Source: Actinomortierella ambigua
Lineage: Eukaryota > Mortierellomycota > Mortierellomycetes > Mortierellales > Mortierellaceae
Length of the DNA: 64,000 bases
Reading direction: 5' to 3'
NCBI GenBank assembly: GCA_016098155.1
Contig: JAAAJB010000080.1
Location: forward strand, 20,398 to 84,397
Shown here: piece by piece, positions 37,330-50,455 of the stretch
Layout of the letters: each line of letters begins with the position of its first letter
Numbering within the stretch: the stretch's first letter is position 1
Made by a program: the position numbers and the translations under genes
Notes under the pieces: generated by a model
What the model was told of the DNA's origin: nothing
Databases searched by the model: none
Seen by the model: the letters and a program-made list of their open reading frames with translations, nothing else

Positions 37330-40300
37330 TTACAGCAACATCTTCAGAGGGTTCTCGATGTAGCCCTTGAAAGCCTTGAGCCACTGGGCAGCAACGGCAC
37401 CATCGACTGTTCGGTGGTCCGAGCTCAATGTAACAGCCATGACGCTGGCAGTGCGGACCTCGCCATCCTCGTTACCAGGCACCAGACGCTTCTCCGTGGA
37501 GCCGACCGCCAAGATGCACGACTGGGGAGGGTTGATGATTGCCGTAAAGTGCTTCACGCCAAACATGCCCATGTTCGAGATCGTGAAGGTGCCGCCCTGG
37601 TACTCGTGGGGGGCAAGCTTGCCAGAACGGGCGCGCGAGGCCAGGTCCTTGACCTGGGCCGAGATCGTCGCCAGACCCTTCGTCTCGGCGCTGGCCACAA
37701 TGGGTGTGATCAGACCCGTGGGGGTCGAGGTCGCCACGCAAATATCCGAGCTGTGGTACTGACGGATCGACTCGCCCATCCACGACGAGTTGGCCTCGGG
37801 CACATCCTTCAGCGCCAACGCAGACGCCTTGACGATAAAGTCGTTCACCGACAGCTTGTACTTGTCCTCCGACTGCTTGTTCAGCACCTCACGCAGCTTC
37901 ATAACCTTGTCCATCTCGCACTCCACCGTCACATAGTAGTGGGGAATGTTCTGCTTCGACTCTGTCAGGCGCTGGGCAATGATGCGGCGCATGCTGCTGG
38001 CGGGCAGATCAGTGTAGGCAGCCTGAGCACCAGCGGCAGCAGGAGCAGGGGCAGCAGCAGCGGCCTTAGAAGCAGCAGGCTTGGCTACAAGTGTATAAAA
38101 AATATACATGTATAAAAGCGTACAATGAAGTTAGCAACTTGATTCACCCCAAAAAAAATATCGGCGAACGAAAGGGGGAGGTCGAGGGCTCCACAATAAA
38201 AAAAAAGGCAACATACGGACAAAGCCCTCAACATCAGACTTCACGATGCGGCCGTTGGGACCAGTGCCAGAAAGCTCGCCCAAGTCCAGACCCTTCTCGT
38301 TGGCCAGCTTGCGAGCAATGGGGCTGGCAAAGATGCGCTCTACAGTGTTTGTGTTTCGTCCAAGGGAAGGGGATTATCACAAAGCGCCAGAGGTTGGAAA
38401 CACACCGGAAAAGAAAGAACAAAAAGAGACGAAGAGAAGAGATGGTCAGCAGAACAGATTACTTCAATTGATCATTCTTTTGTTCTCATTGTCTCTTTTT
38501 GAGCTCCTGTATCCTCGCTTGATCCGCTCTCGAAGGAGTTTTGGCTAAGCCCTTCCCCAAACAAGTTCCCACCCCCCTCCCTTCCTGTCAACTTCCCCTT
38601 CCAGTGACAAGAGAGTTTCTTGTGTGTCAACCAACTTACCAGCGTCAGCACGGGAGGAGGTCTCCTTGGGAGCCTCGGCCTTGGGGGTCTCAGCCTTGGG
38701 GGTCTCGGCCTTCTTGGGCTCCTCCTTCTTCTCAGCGGCAGCAGGGGCAGCGGCAGCACCACCGTCGGCGGTGAAGTCAGCAAACTTCTCAACATCCTCC
38801 TTGTTCTCGACCAAGACGGCGATGGGCTTGTTGATGCTGACATCCTTGGCGCCCGAATCGACCAAGATCTTGGCCAGGAAACCCTCCTCCTGGCACTCAA
38901 AGTCCATCTGAGCCTTATCAGTCTCGATCTCGACAAGAACATCGCCGGGAGCGATGGCATCACCAACCTTCTTCTGCCAGGTACCGATGTTGCCCGTGGT
39001 CATTGTAGGCGACAGAGCAGGCATGTTGATGACGAGGTGAGTGGGGTAAGCTATGTCAATTCATAGAGGTCAGAGTTGCAATTGTCAGCCACTGGTATTC
39101 CTGTCGCAGTCGTGAGCACATCCTTTGGCTTCCCAGTGTTTTTTTTTCGTTATTTTGCTGACTTACTCTTGGAGCTGTAGTAGCGGGCCAGGTTGCTCTT
39201 GAGAGTAATACCGGTCGAGGTGAGGACGTGACGACGAGCACTATTGTCATGGTACGGAGGGAGAGGGCAGAGCTTCTCGTTAACTTTCGTGTTGCAAGGA
39301 AAACAGGGTTGGCCCAATGACGCGGGCAAGTTGAATCAATTATACAAAAAAAGGTTGGGTTGTGGAGGCAGCAAACGCGGGTGGCCCACCCGCCAAATAA
39401 ACACTTTCCTTCTTCCCCCTCTCTCTATCTCCCCCTCCCCCCAATGCTCACCCATCACTTCCGTTCTTTCCTCGTTCCATACAGTACACAGGGAAATCGA
39501 CGCCATCTTGATGCCAAAGAAAAGGGAGGGGGGGGCACGTCCACTGAAAGTCAGATAGTCTCAACTCATCGGTCTCTTCTCCCCCCCCCCCATTCCCTTG
39601 TCAACATGCTGTGTAATAGGTAGAATGGGTGTGGGAAATGAATGGTGGCATGCAAAAGGACTTGGGAGAAGTAATATTGGGAGTATGGCAGGAGGGAATG
39701 TTGTGAAAGTATCATCGCTACCAGCAGCGCAAGTTCCGCTCTCCATATGGACATCGATGATGATGACGACGACCTGACGCGGTCCGATCCGTCTTAGCCC
39801 TCCACATCCAAGTGATTGCCAAGGCGCGTTGGAGGGTCGTGTCCTTCTTCCCCAGCCTTGCGACGAGTCAAGGGCTATCTCATCTGCTCCTGCTCCCGGT
39901 ATTTGTTGTTGTTCCCTTCTTTCTCTGACTCTGTACAAACTGTTCACTCAGACACCGCTGGCTGTCATTTTTTTTTCTCACATATTTTGGTGGGTATTTT
40001 GTCCGCCGCCAGATTGAAGCACAGCGATAAAATCTTTTTGGGAGAGATAACGAAACGACAAAACAAAAAAGGTTTGCGTCTTTGGGTCATCCAGGGCTGT
40101 CCAACAACGGTTTCTGTCGCCTGGCTATGCCGATCCCATCCCCACCCTCCTACTTTCTCCTTCTTTCCTCGCCAGCATGCGCTGGTTGCTGCAGTATACG
40201 CGGATCATCTCGAAAGCTTTTTTCTAGTCTAGTCCGTGAGAAAATCGCTGGTGGGGTTGTCTAGAGAGGCGCCGATCTATCGATTTTCCAGCCACCAGCA

Positions 40301-40639
40301 AAAGGGATGAAATAAACTGATGGTGACTTGATAGCCCCCTTCAGTTTTCGTGGCGCCTGTCCTGTTTCCGTTGGCGACGATGAGTGAAGATCTGAGGCCA
40401 CGGTCGACGCCACGATATGAGAGAGAGGAGAAAGAGAGAGGAGAAAGAGAAAGAGAGAGAAAGAGAGAGAGGAGAGGGACGGGCAAAAGGCCTTACCTAG
40501 CAGAGGCCGAGAAGGCGCGCGAGGGGGTATTGTGAGAAGCAATGGCTCTGGCGAGAGGGACCAAAGCAGCAGCGCGCTGAGTGGCAACACGACGGCCAGT
40601 GGCGACAGCCAGGCGAGCAACAGATGTAGACGAGATCAT
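37330..40639 (-). CDS. LAT1: Dihydrolipoamide acetyltransferase, E2 of mitochondrial pyruvate dehydrogenase
   Basis: Forms the core of the pyruvate dehydrogenase complex and moves acetyl groups from E1 to CoA on a swinging lipoyl arm. Five exons (40639–40497, 39240–39167, 39050–38640, 38339–38217, 38084–37330) give 501 residues. The N-terminus is a mitochondrial presequence rich in Arg, Ala and Ser. The single lipoyl domain starts [10 protein letters not shown] and carries the lipoylated lysine at about 118 in [12 protein letters not shown]. An Ala/Pro/Lys/Glu hinge ([15 protein letters not shown]) follows. The peripheral-subunit-binding domain is [16 protein letters not shown]…[14 protein letters not shown]. 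The catalytic core contains SDHRTVDGA, with catalytic His near 474 and Asp near 478. The family's core-terminal PLKMLL ending is present. Confidence 0.96.
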
Positions 40640-43269
40640 GTCGAATGAATGTGAAGGGGAGACGGATGGGTGGAGGAAAGAATGAAAGGAAATGAGAAGG
40701 GGGAAAATAGAACAAAGTGTAAATAGAAGATAAACAGTGGACGGACAAAAGAACTCCTCCACCAGCAGGGGGGGGGGATACTGACTGGGCGGGCGAAAGT
40801 CATGACATGACGACTGACTGGGAACGAAAAAACACTTCAACCCGTTCTCCACCGAAGAGGCGGCAAGACAGACAGTCAACTCCCCTCACACGCACACGCA
40901 CCCCCATTCCTACCACCCTGTAGTCGGCAGCTCAGAACGTCTCTCTCTCTCTCTCTCTCTCATACATATTTTCTCTCGCTCGCTCGCTCGCTCTGGCTCC
41001 CCCTCTGAATTTTGGGTAGCCCTCTTGCTCTTTCTTTTCCGCTCTCCCTTCCCCAACGAATTTGTGACATTCTGCGCACCTATCCCTTCTAGAAGAAAAC
41101 ACGCTTTTTGTGGATCCACCTTGCTGTCATGGAGCCAAGGGCTACCCCGAAGGGAGAAGGAAAGACAATTGTCTTTTTTTGGGAGGGGGAGGGCGTAATC
41201 ACCCTTTGCGCGTCTCATGTAGGTAGTGGAAGCTCTCTCTTCTCCCTCCCCCCCTCCTTCGCTACCTTCCCTCCTTCCTGAGAAACAGTGGGTGCAGCAT
41301 TTCGCAGATGCACAAGCCACGTTCAAAGGACGAGGAGAGGGAGGGACAGAGTTGGCCGCGATTTGTATTGGGGTGGGACTGAGCGGAAAGACATTGAGAC
41401 AGCGGCCAACAAGTCCATATTATATAAAAAAGGTGGAGAGACAAACCCTATTCATCTCCAGGGGCAAAAACGAGGTATTCTCTTTTTTTCGGTGCTCTCA
41501 TACCCTTGCCCTTTGCTGTCCCCCCCCCTGTCGCACCGACATTGCCCGACGCACTCCTCCGTTTCATACAAAGTAGACTACTCCTCGTAGTAGACTAGTG
41601 GTAGTTTACTAGTTTGTGTGCAGAGCATAACCCACACACCATTACTGCTGTGCATACCCGCATCCTGTGGCCTCGACATGCACCTCCCCCTGTAGAGTCT
41701 TGAATACCTGGGGACACAGCCCCATAGCTGTAATGCATTCCCTGTGTTCTCTCCTTCTCAGCAAAGAAAACATCTCGCTCCCAATTAAGCGCATATCGAG
41801 CGAGCCCCTTCAGGCTTGCTGCTCGCTCTTCCATCCCTCGGAGCTCAACGTAGAGTGGATGCGCACCAAGTTATCCGCAATCTGCCCGCGTGCATGCTCA
41901 GTGTGGCTTGTCATCCGTCTCTGCCGCCTCCCTGTCATTCTGTCATACTCACACTTTTTTCGCTCTCGTCTCGACTCTCGATAACCACGGTGGCTCATCC
42001 TCTTTCTGATAGAGCGCGCACAGGGGGGGGGGGCATGTTAATCTGTAGTCCTCTAGTACTTGCCTGTAATGGCATCCCAGAATTTTGTACATGTGCCACT
42101 CTTATCCACTCACGCGCGTGGACTTGCTCCACGAGAATTCTGGAAGAAAAATCTCATCGAAACCATGATATGTAACCATACAAGGTCCCCAAACGAAATT
42201 ATCATTGAGTCGATCTTCATCCTATTAGACGGTCTGTGACTTGACCAATACGGCATCCATAACGAGATTCATGGCGTCAGATAGGAATATCATACCGAGC
42301 TTGTGTTGCGAGAACAGCAACCACTTCCTTGGCTCTCCGGCACGCGGGTGCACCCGACATGCAATGTTGCATACTTGCACAAACCTCGACGGGCATGCGA
42401 GTCAGTGTCTTTCACTTATTGGGTGAAGACACAACGATGGGAAGAGCGAAGATATAAAAAACGATTGGGCCAAAGGGATCCATGCCGTTTCTCCTCGCCC
42501 TTCCTATTCGCCCGCGCCCTGTCCAGCAGAGCAACAACATTTTGAGAGGAATTAAACCCTCGTTCGTAAACGCCGTGGTCGTACCACCTGCCCTGTTCCA
42601 ATTACCCGTCAGTTGTGTCCAATGTAGTTTTCCGCAAGCTGAGCGGTTTTTCCTTTTCATCCGGGCGCAGGCGTTTTGCCGTGTGCACCGCCCTTCTATC
42701 CCTCCTCGTTCAAGATTTGCTGTCCTTCACACACCCCCTTCACACACCCCTTCACATTCTCCTTCAAGGTGTTGACAGGGTCAAGAAAGTGTTATGGTCG
42801 CTAGGATGAAGAAAGTGTCCAAAGCCAAAAAGTCCTTCTCCATAGCAGGATAGCCCACAGTACATCGAAAACTATCATTGCTCACACGAGCTTGGTTGGC
42901 TCTCTCAACCCTTTGACTGAGAGAAACAAACTTTATTGAACGAAACACGTTGATGGCCCTGAAGAGTGGAATGGTTTTTTGTTGTTGTTGTCTTGTTGCC
43001 CTTCCTTTTCCGTCTCGACCCCCTTCATCAAGCTGACGAGTCTCGCAGTATAGCAGACTCTTTTTTTTATTTTCAGTCTTTTTTTTCGCTTCAACGCTTT
43101 CTTTCACTTCTCTCACTCTTTTCTTCCCCAGCAAAAACATCCTTTTCAAACCCCTTCTTCCCACCCACACTGTATATACCCACACTCTCCTTCACTCTCC
43201 TTCACTTACCTTCCACCCTTCATTGAACCCAACACCTCTACTCTCCTAATCAGACACATCTCAGCACCC
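40640..43269. other. Intergenic region between PDH-E2 and urease (divergent promoters)
   Basis: 2.6 kb with no recognised exon. A GA-rich + strand stretch just inside the E2 gene's first intron and CT-rich sequence before urease (43000–43260) mark the two leaders. A (CT)n run lies near 40942–40961. Short hairpin-like sequences rich in TAGACTA/TAGTAG occur at 41571–41612. Confidence 0.55.
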
Positions 43270-46200
43270 ATGAAGCTGGTTCCCCGAGAAATAGAAAAGC
43301 TAGTGCAGCACCAAGCCGGCTTCCTAGCCCAGAAGCGACTCGCTCGAGGCCTGCGCCTCAACCACACCGAAGCCGTGTCGCTGATCGCCTCGCAGCTGCA
43401 AGAGCTCATCCGCGACGGCCGACACACGGTCGCCGATCTGATGGATCTCGGTCGGCAATTCCTCGGTCGTCGCCAGGTCCTGCCCGGCGTGGCTGAGACG
43501 GCCATCGAGGTCCAAGTCGAGGGCACCTTCTTAGACGGCACCAAGCTGGTCACCGTACATGACCCGATCGCCAATGACATGGGCAACATGGACCTGGCCC
43601 TGCATGGCTCGTTCATCCCCGTCCCACACAATGTCGAACAGCTCTTTCCGCCCATCTCGGAAGAAGAAGAGCGGTCCCAGCCATGGGCCCCTGGCGCTAT
43701 CGTGCCCGCACCGGGTGCTATTGCACTCAGCAAAGGTCGCCGCCGCACACGGATAGAGATCACCAATACGGGAGATCGACCCATCGTGGTAAGGTCCCTT
43801 TTGTCTCGGAGGGGAGGAAGGTGTGGGGGGGTGGGTGGGTGGGGCTATTTTTCTCCAATCTTCAAAACCATCCCTCAACATGCCGATGGGTCTCGGTGGA
43901 CAGAGATGATATGGAAGGGAACAGGGTTGAAGAGTTCAACCGGAAGTGATGGCTAAAGCTATTCAGAACAAAAAAAAAAGAAGATGACTCTTCTTCATTT
44001 TACTTTCGGGCATGACGGAGATAGGGAAGCGAGGGGGGAGATATAAGGTGCTGAGGACGGTGAGAAAGTGGAGAACGATGGGCCAATAGGGGAGCGCAAA
44101 AGCCTATTTGGACCCTCTGTCCAAGATAGGAACCCTCCTTCATCACATGTTCCCCTATCATCGATAGAGGCACGGTGGTCTTACCCTCGTGTTTAGCGAA
44201 ACAAGGGTGGTGATTGATAGGTTGCAAGGACGAATGGAGAGAATCCAGGGTATCTCAAAATGCTTTAACCACGCAAAAGGGGTCAAGGATCGATGGCCAA
44301 AAAAAAAAACCATGAAGAATGCAAGCACGCCCAGAGGACGCCCCCCTCCTTTATCCATTACGAGAAAGAGGAAGCGCTCCTTTCGAGTCTTGAAAAAAGG
44401 GAGAGATGTAGGGAGGCGAGCAGTAAAGGCGTTCGGGATCAAGAAGTGGCGGCGCTTACTGACTTTTTTTTTTTGCAGGAACAACAAAGGAAAGGAATGC
44501 GTGGAATGCCGAGAGGGAGGGCATGGAAACAAGGGCCACCCTGCATGGTGTTTTCTTTCCTGCGCGACTCTCAAACCTTGTTGGGCTTGTTTACCTATTG
44601 TATCTTTGCTAATTCTCCGTCTTTTTTTTTTCTTGGTCCCCTTTTTGGCTGGAAATAGGTCGGCTCTCACTTCCATCTGATCGAGACGAATGGTGCACTC
44701 AAGATGGACCGCGCTTTGGCGTATGGCAAGCGTCTGGACATCCCTGCAGGCAATGCTATCCGATTTGAGCCAGGGGAGCTCCACACCGTTACAGCTGTCG
44801 AGATCGGCGGCAACAAGTGCATTTCAGGAGGCAATAATCTGGCGACGGGCGTTGTCGACTATGAGCGGTTACCGGAGATCATGGCCAAAGTCATCGCCAA
44901 TGGGTTCACTCACTTTGATCAGTCTCCGGCTCTCAACAGCATCGAGCCAGTACCATGCACCATCCCTCGCGAGGTCTACAACTCCTTTTATGGCCCGACC
45001 ACGGGAGACCGTGTCCGGCTCGGCGACACGAACCTATGGATTGAAATCGAGCACGACTATACCCACTATGGCGACGAGTGCATATTCGGAGGCGGCAAGG
45101 TCTTGCGAGAAGGTATGGGCCAGGCCAACGGTGTGGCGGGCCCTGACGCGCTCGATCTAGTGATTACGAATGCCATCATTTTGGACTATACGGGCATCGT
45201 CAAGGCCGACATTGGTATCAAGGGCGGAATGATCGTCGGCATTGGCAAGGCTGGCAACCCAGACGTCATGGAGGGTGTTTCGCCTAATATGATTGTGGGC
45301 GCCACCACAGAGGTGATGGCCGGCGAGCACAAGATTGTTGTCGCTGGCGGTATCGATACGCATGTCCACTTCATCTGTCCACAGCTGATTGACGAAGCAT
45401 TGACTTCGGGATTGACGACTTTGGTCGGCGGTGGCACAGGGCCCAACACAGGCACCAACGCCACGACCTGTACACCCGCTGCAGAGTTTATCAAGATGAT
45501 GATGCAGGCGACGGACGATGTCCCGATGAACATTGGCTTTACTGGAAAAGGAAACACTTCCAGCCTTGCTGGCATTCGAGCCCAAGCCGAGGCTGGCGTC
45601 ATTGGCCTCAAACTGCATGAGGACTGGGGAACGACACCAGCGGCCATTGATAACTGTTTGACAGCATGTGACATTTACGATATCCAGGTAAGAAAAGAAA
45701 ACGACGCGAAAAGAAAAAACAAAGAATGACGACATAATTCGTCTAGGTTGGACTAGTTCTTCATGCTAACTTGCGCATTTTCTCATCTTGTTTTGAAACG
45801 CAGGCAACTATTCATACAGACACATTGAACGAGTCGAGCTTTGTGGATCAAACGATAGGCGCATTCAAGGGCCGCACGATCCATACCTACCACACCGAAG
45901 GAGCTGGAGGTGGCCACGCCCCTGACATCATCGTTGTCTGCGGTCAGCAGAATGTTTTGCCCTCGTCGACGACGCCTACGCTACCGTTCACCAAGAACAC
46001 ACTGGACGAGCACATTGACATGTTGATGGTCTGCCACCACCTTGATAAGAACATCCCCGAGGATGTGAGCTTTGCCGAGAGTCGTATTCGTGGCGAGACC
46101 ATTGCTGCCGAGGGTTGCTTGCATGATATGGGAGCGATCAGCATGATCAGCTCTGATTCACAGGCGATGGGCCGTATTGGCGAGGTCGTCTCGAGGACAT

Positions 46201-46939
46201 GGATGCTGGCCGACGTCATGAAGAGAGTCCGTGGTCATATCCAGGACCCTCGCGTCGACGGCTTCAGAACCGATGCCGACAACTTCCGTGTCAAGCGATA
46301 TGTGGCCAAGTATACCATCAACCCGTAAGTCCCCACTTTATTTATTTTTGTGATTCTTGTAACATCAAGGAATGGGAAGGGGAAAGAAAAAAAAAAGGCT
46401 ATTTGAATTGCCGGTCTCTCACACCCCCCTCAACTTTTTATATTTTATCTCCCCTTTGCAGTGCCATTGCCCATGGCTTCTCGCATCTGATTGGCTCCAT
46501 TGAGGTTGGTAAAATGGCAGATCTGGTCATGTACACTCCTGAAGACTTTGGTGCAAAGCCGACGCACGTCTTCAAGTCGGGCGTGGTGACTTACTCCGCC
46601 GTCGGGTTGGCGAATGCGTCGATCCCTTCGACTCAGCCCATCATTGTTCGGCCGATGTTTGGTGCGCTTGGCCAATCACCCTCCAAGAACTCTTTGCTCT
46701 TTATGAGCAAGGCAGCAGTCGAATTGGGTAAGCCTCAAGAGTTTGGCCTCAAGAAGCGAGTTGAGCCTGTGACGGCGTGCAGGACAGTCCAGAAGCGCGA
46801 TATGAAGCTGAATGATCTGTGTCCAAAGGTTGAGGTCGACCCGGAATCGTTTGAGGTCAAGGTCGACGGCGTGGTGATTAGTGATCTGGTCAAACCCGCC
46901 GAGATGGTTCCTTTGGCGCAGTCCATGTACATCTTCTAA
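43270..46939 (+). CDS. URE1: Urease (fused gamma-beta-alpha, nickel enzyme)
   Basis: Hydrolyses urea to ammonia and carbamate. Four exons (43270–43788, 44659–45687, 45804–46324, 46462–46939) give 848 residues, the usual size for fungal ureases that fuse the three bacterial subunits. Gamma part: [20 protein letters not shown]. Beta part: GSFIPVP…[19 protein letters not shown], split by the first intron. Alpha part: [14 protein letters not shown], the nickel ligands in [11 protein letters not shown], the carbamylated lysine in GLKLHEDWG (about residue 490), [22 protein letters not shown], and the active-site flap MVCHHL. All catalytic residues look intact. Maturation would need UreD, UreF and UreG homologues, which are not in this window. 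The first intron is 870 bases, the longest I placed here. Confidence 0.97.
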
Positions 46940-47264
46940 TTTAGGGTAGCGTGAAAAAAAAAAATATAATTTGCAGCTGCCCACTTTTTCTCTTTTTTGT
47001 TTGTTACATGAAGGTTCGGTGAAGCATATTTGTCCAATTGGGTTGGGTTTTGTTTCACCAGGGTTTGCTTTTCGCCGCTCCCCACACGTGGATCGACCCA
47101 TGGACTGGACGGTCCTTGGTTGTGCGACCCTTTGCAATATTTCGAACGGCGTTCTTTTTTGGGAATGGCTGTGCCCTCTGTGGGAAGGGGGGGTGGTTGT
47201 GGCAAATTGTCCGCATTCCATCGGTTTTGCATGTCTCTCCTCATTGTTGTTGTTCCACACCACC
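46940..47264. other. Spacer between urease and the phosphodiesterase gene
   Basis: 325 bases between the urease stop and the next ATG on the same strand. It must hold the urease terminator and the next promoter. The frame of the downstream gene is open from 46971, but only the segment from 47265 looks like a secretory N-terminus. Confidence 0.6.
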
Positions 47265-50075
47265 ATGCGTAAATTCCGACCATGGCTGGCCATAGCTGCC
47301 ACAATGCTGGGCTACAAGCTCACATGGACAATTAACCTCTCAGTCACCACCACTTGCTGTCAGTCCTCAGCGTCGCCGCCGCCGCCGCCGCATCCGACGG
47401 ATACCGCTTCATACCCACCCCATGCAGCTCCGCCGTCCTCTTATACCCTAAAGTCCGCCGTCTTTGATTCGAGGTCAGAGTCGCTCCATGGAGAGCCACA
47501 TCCCTACGAGGCAGGAGAAGCAGGCCTGGAAGAAGACCAGCATGGTCGCGAAGCACGTCCTTTGAGCTCCGAACGGGCACGGTTGCATCTGGCGGACGAA
47601 ATGGTGGACTTGCTCGAAGACTTGCTCGACTCGCCAGGCCTCGAGCCTTGTCAGATGTGCCGGCAGGGCTTGCAGCTTGCCCAGGTCTTTGCACAAAAGG
47701 CACCAGATATGGTGCCAGGCACGCTCAGAGTCCTTTGTCGCAAATATAGTTTCCTGCGGCTGGACGCTTGCGATGGTAAGAAAATAGGGAAGGAAATGGG
47801 GAAGGGGTGATGATTAGAGGGAGAGAGAGAGAGAAAGAGAGTGTGGGCGAGGGAGAAGGCTGTGGTCGTCATCATGAGGTACTTTTTTTTTTATTCCGGG
47901 AAAAGTGCAAAGACCTCCCCAAGCCCAAGCCATGGCTGATGTCCCCCCTTTCTCTTTCCTTTTAGGCCTGTTGGCGCGCCTTGGCCCCCAGCTAGTTGAG
48001 ATCTTTTCAGACCTAAAAGTCAACTCGACGGACGGCTATTACTTCTGCAGCTATACTTTTCCAGGCTCCTGTCCGACTCCGCAGCACCAGCCTTCCAGCA
48101 CTACTCTGTCGACTCTGTTCCCAAAACCCAAACCTCAAAACGCCGTCCAACCACCGCCGAGTGGCAAACGCTTTAAGGTTCTCCATTTCAGCGACTGGCA
48201 TCTTGACCCACTCTACCGACCAGGAACAGAGGCCAAGTGCAAGCACAACATTTGTTGTCGAGACTATGGCAAGTGGGGCGAACCCGGCCCTATCCAGAAG
48301 AAGGCGTCGAAATGGGGAGAGCCCAAGTGTGACACCCCGATAGCTCTTGGGCTGAGTGCGCTCCAAGCCATCCCTCGAATGCTGGGTATGGACAGTGGCA
48401 ATGTGGAGGGTCAACAGGACAAAGAAGGCGGAGTTCGATTCGGCATCTTCACGGGCGACATTGCGAGCCACGACAGCTGGATGATCACCCAAAAGTACAT
48501 CATGGAGGAAGAGGCTCGGTCGTATGGGTTGTTTTATCGATACCTCAAGGGACTGAAGCTCTACGTCACCATGGGCAACCATGATTCGTATCCTGCCGAT
48601 CAAGCGCCGAGCAAGTTGCGGGCGAGTCAGTACGTCACTCATAAATGGTAAGGCACCCTTTCATGAAGCGGAATAATCTCTTCCTACATGATTTACCTCC
48701 GCAGACTCATAGCTCAAGGAAAAAAAAATAGACAAGTTGGCGGTAGCTCATGAACCATCTTTTTTTCCTTCCCTTGTTAAAACTTCCAGGTTGTACGACA
48801 GTGTGGCCTCGATCTGGAAGTCAAACGGTTGGATCACGTCAATCGAGGAAGAATACGCCAAATCACACAACGCCATGCTCATGACACGGCCCGTCCCGGG
48901 CCTCAAGCTCATCTCGCTCAACACCGACCATTATTATGTCCGCAATCTCTTCACCATGCTGGACACCAATCTCGATGATCCAAGCGGGATGATGCAAGAT
49001 TTGGTGCTAGAGCTACAGGACAGTGAGGATCGTGGCGAGCGTGTATGGATCATTGGTCACATGGCCCCAGTCTTTCGCTCACTTCCAAAGTCCTCCTTCC
49101 TGTTCCAGCGGATCGTTGCCCGGTATTCGCCTCATGTGATTGCAGGCTTGTTCTTTGGCCACTTTCACCAGGACAAGTTCTTCTTGGTCCATGACCCCGA
49201 TGCACCCGTCAAAGATGCTTCATCGGCCGTCCAGGTCGCCTTTCAAGCACCCAGTGTCACGCCTTTAGACTATTCGAACCCGGTAAGTCTGAAGAGAAAA
49301 TTGGTGGTGACGCAAAGGAGAGGGAAGAAGGAGAGACAGCAATAGAAAGAGTCAGAAGAGGAGCATTCACCATGTTGACAATGAGCAGGAGCATTTACCA
49401 ACATGGCACGTTGAATACTAATATTTCATTCCGATTGGGCCGCCTTCTCTTTCTCTCTGGGGAAAAAAACCACAGGCGTTCCGATGGTATGAAGTCGACG
49501 CCGAGACCTTTTCGGTGCTGGACGTGCATACAGCTTTCGCCAATATTTCTGAAGCCGACGAGTGGGAAGCACAGGGCGTCGACCCGGACTGGAAGCTCGA
49601 GTACTCGGCCCGTGCCGTCTACGACGACCCCGCCCAGCCACTAGGGACCAACGACCCATTATCTCCGCAATTCTGGTACCATGCCGCGGAGCGCATGAAG
49701 GTCGACCCTCAACTCTTTGATCGGTACATCCAGTATCAGGCCAAATCATCTATCTGGGCCGACCCTTGTCCAGCCGTGGAGAAGGAGAGGGAGATGGAGA
49801 ACGACGACGACGACCACAACAACAATATTGGTCTAGACAATCTCAACAACCATCCTGCATTGTCGGCCTGTGCGGCATCCACGATTTGTCAATTACAGCA
49901 AGCGTCGAACGTTGTCGAGACGGAACAGTGTCTGACATTGTTTGAGACAATGATGTCCGCGAAGGGTCATAAGAAGAAGAAAAAGGGACACAAAAATCGA
50001 TTCGGAACCACACGGACAGGTCGCGTCAATCGAGTCGAGGACTATGATGCTGAGCGTGGTATCAGTGGGCCGTAG
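47265..50075 (+). CDS. Acid sphingomyelinase-like phosphodiesterase (saposin-B + calcineurin-like phosphoesterase)
   Basis: A secreted or vacuolar metallophosphoesterase of the acid sphingomyelinase family. Four exons (47265–47775, 47966–48647, 48790–49282, 49476–50075) give 761 residues. The N-terminus is a likely signal sequence (MRKFRPWLAIAATMLG). A saposin-B-like region follows with paired cysteines (CQMCRQGLQ … LCRKYSFLRLDACDG … YYFCSYTFPGSC). The two-metal core has LHFSDWHLDP (about 242–251), FTGDIASHDSW, MGNHDSYPADQ, WIIGHMAP and GLFFGHFHQD, so all metal ligands appear present. The family's Cys-rich loop is there (KCKHNICCRDYG). The C-terminus is basic (HKKKKKGHKNR). The substrate may be sphingomyelin or another phosphodiester; sequence alone does not decide. 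Confidence 0.92.
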
Positions 50076-50455
50076 ACAAAATCACTCTCCCCTCTTGCTA
50101 GCAGGAACAAAAAAAAAACAAGATAGAGGTGTGCTAGAGGCAGTAGCCATTGTATCATAAATAACATATCTCCAGCGCAACGCTGCCTCTCTAAATGTTG
50201 TCCAAAAAAAAAAAAAAAAAGGCCGGTGAGGTCGCGTCGTAACGTAAATTGTCGGCAATGGATTTATAAGCTGGTATTCCCAAATTGACCAACAGCCCTG
50301 TGCGTGCATGTGATAGTACGACTCTAGGAGCCGCAGTAAGCGAGCCACGAAAAAAAAAATGACAAAGACAAAAAAAGAGACTCTGGGAGAGAATGAGGGG
50401 TCTAAGTTCTATTTCTATTGTTCTCTCCTTAATTAAATGCACAAGTGTAGATTTT
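50076..50455. other. Convergent spacer
   Basis: 380 bases between the stops of the phosphodiesterase (+) and the peptide transporter (−). It includes a poly-A run at 50203–50220. No coding signal. Confidence 0.7.

Noticed and set aside
42076..42141. CCAGAATT…AATTCTGG inverted repeat
   Set aside because: Eight bases with a 50-base loop is expected by chance in 64 kb.
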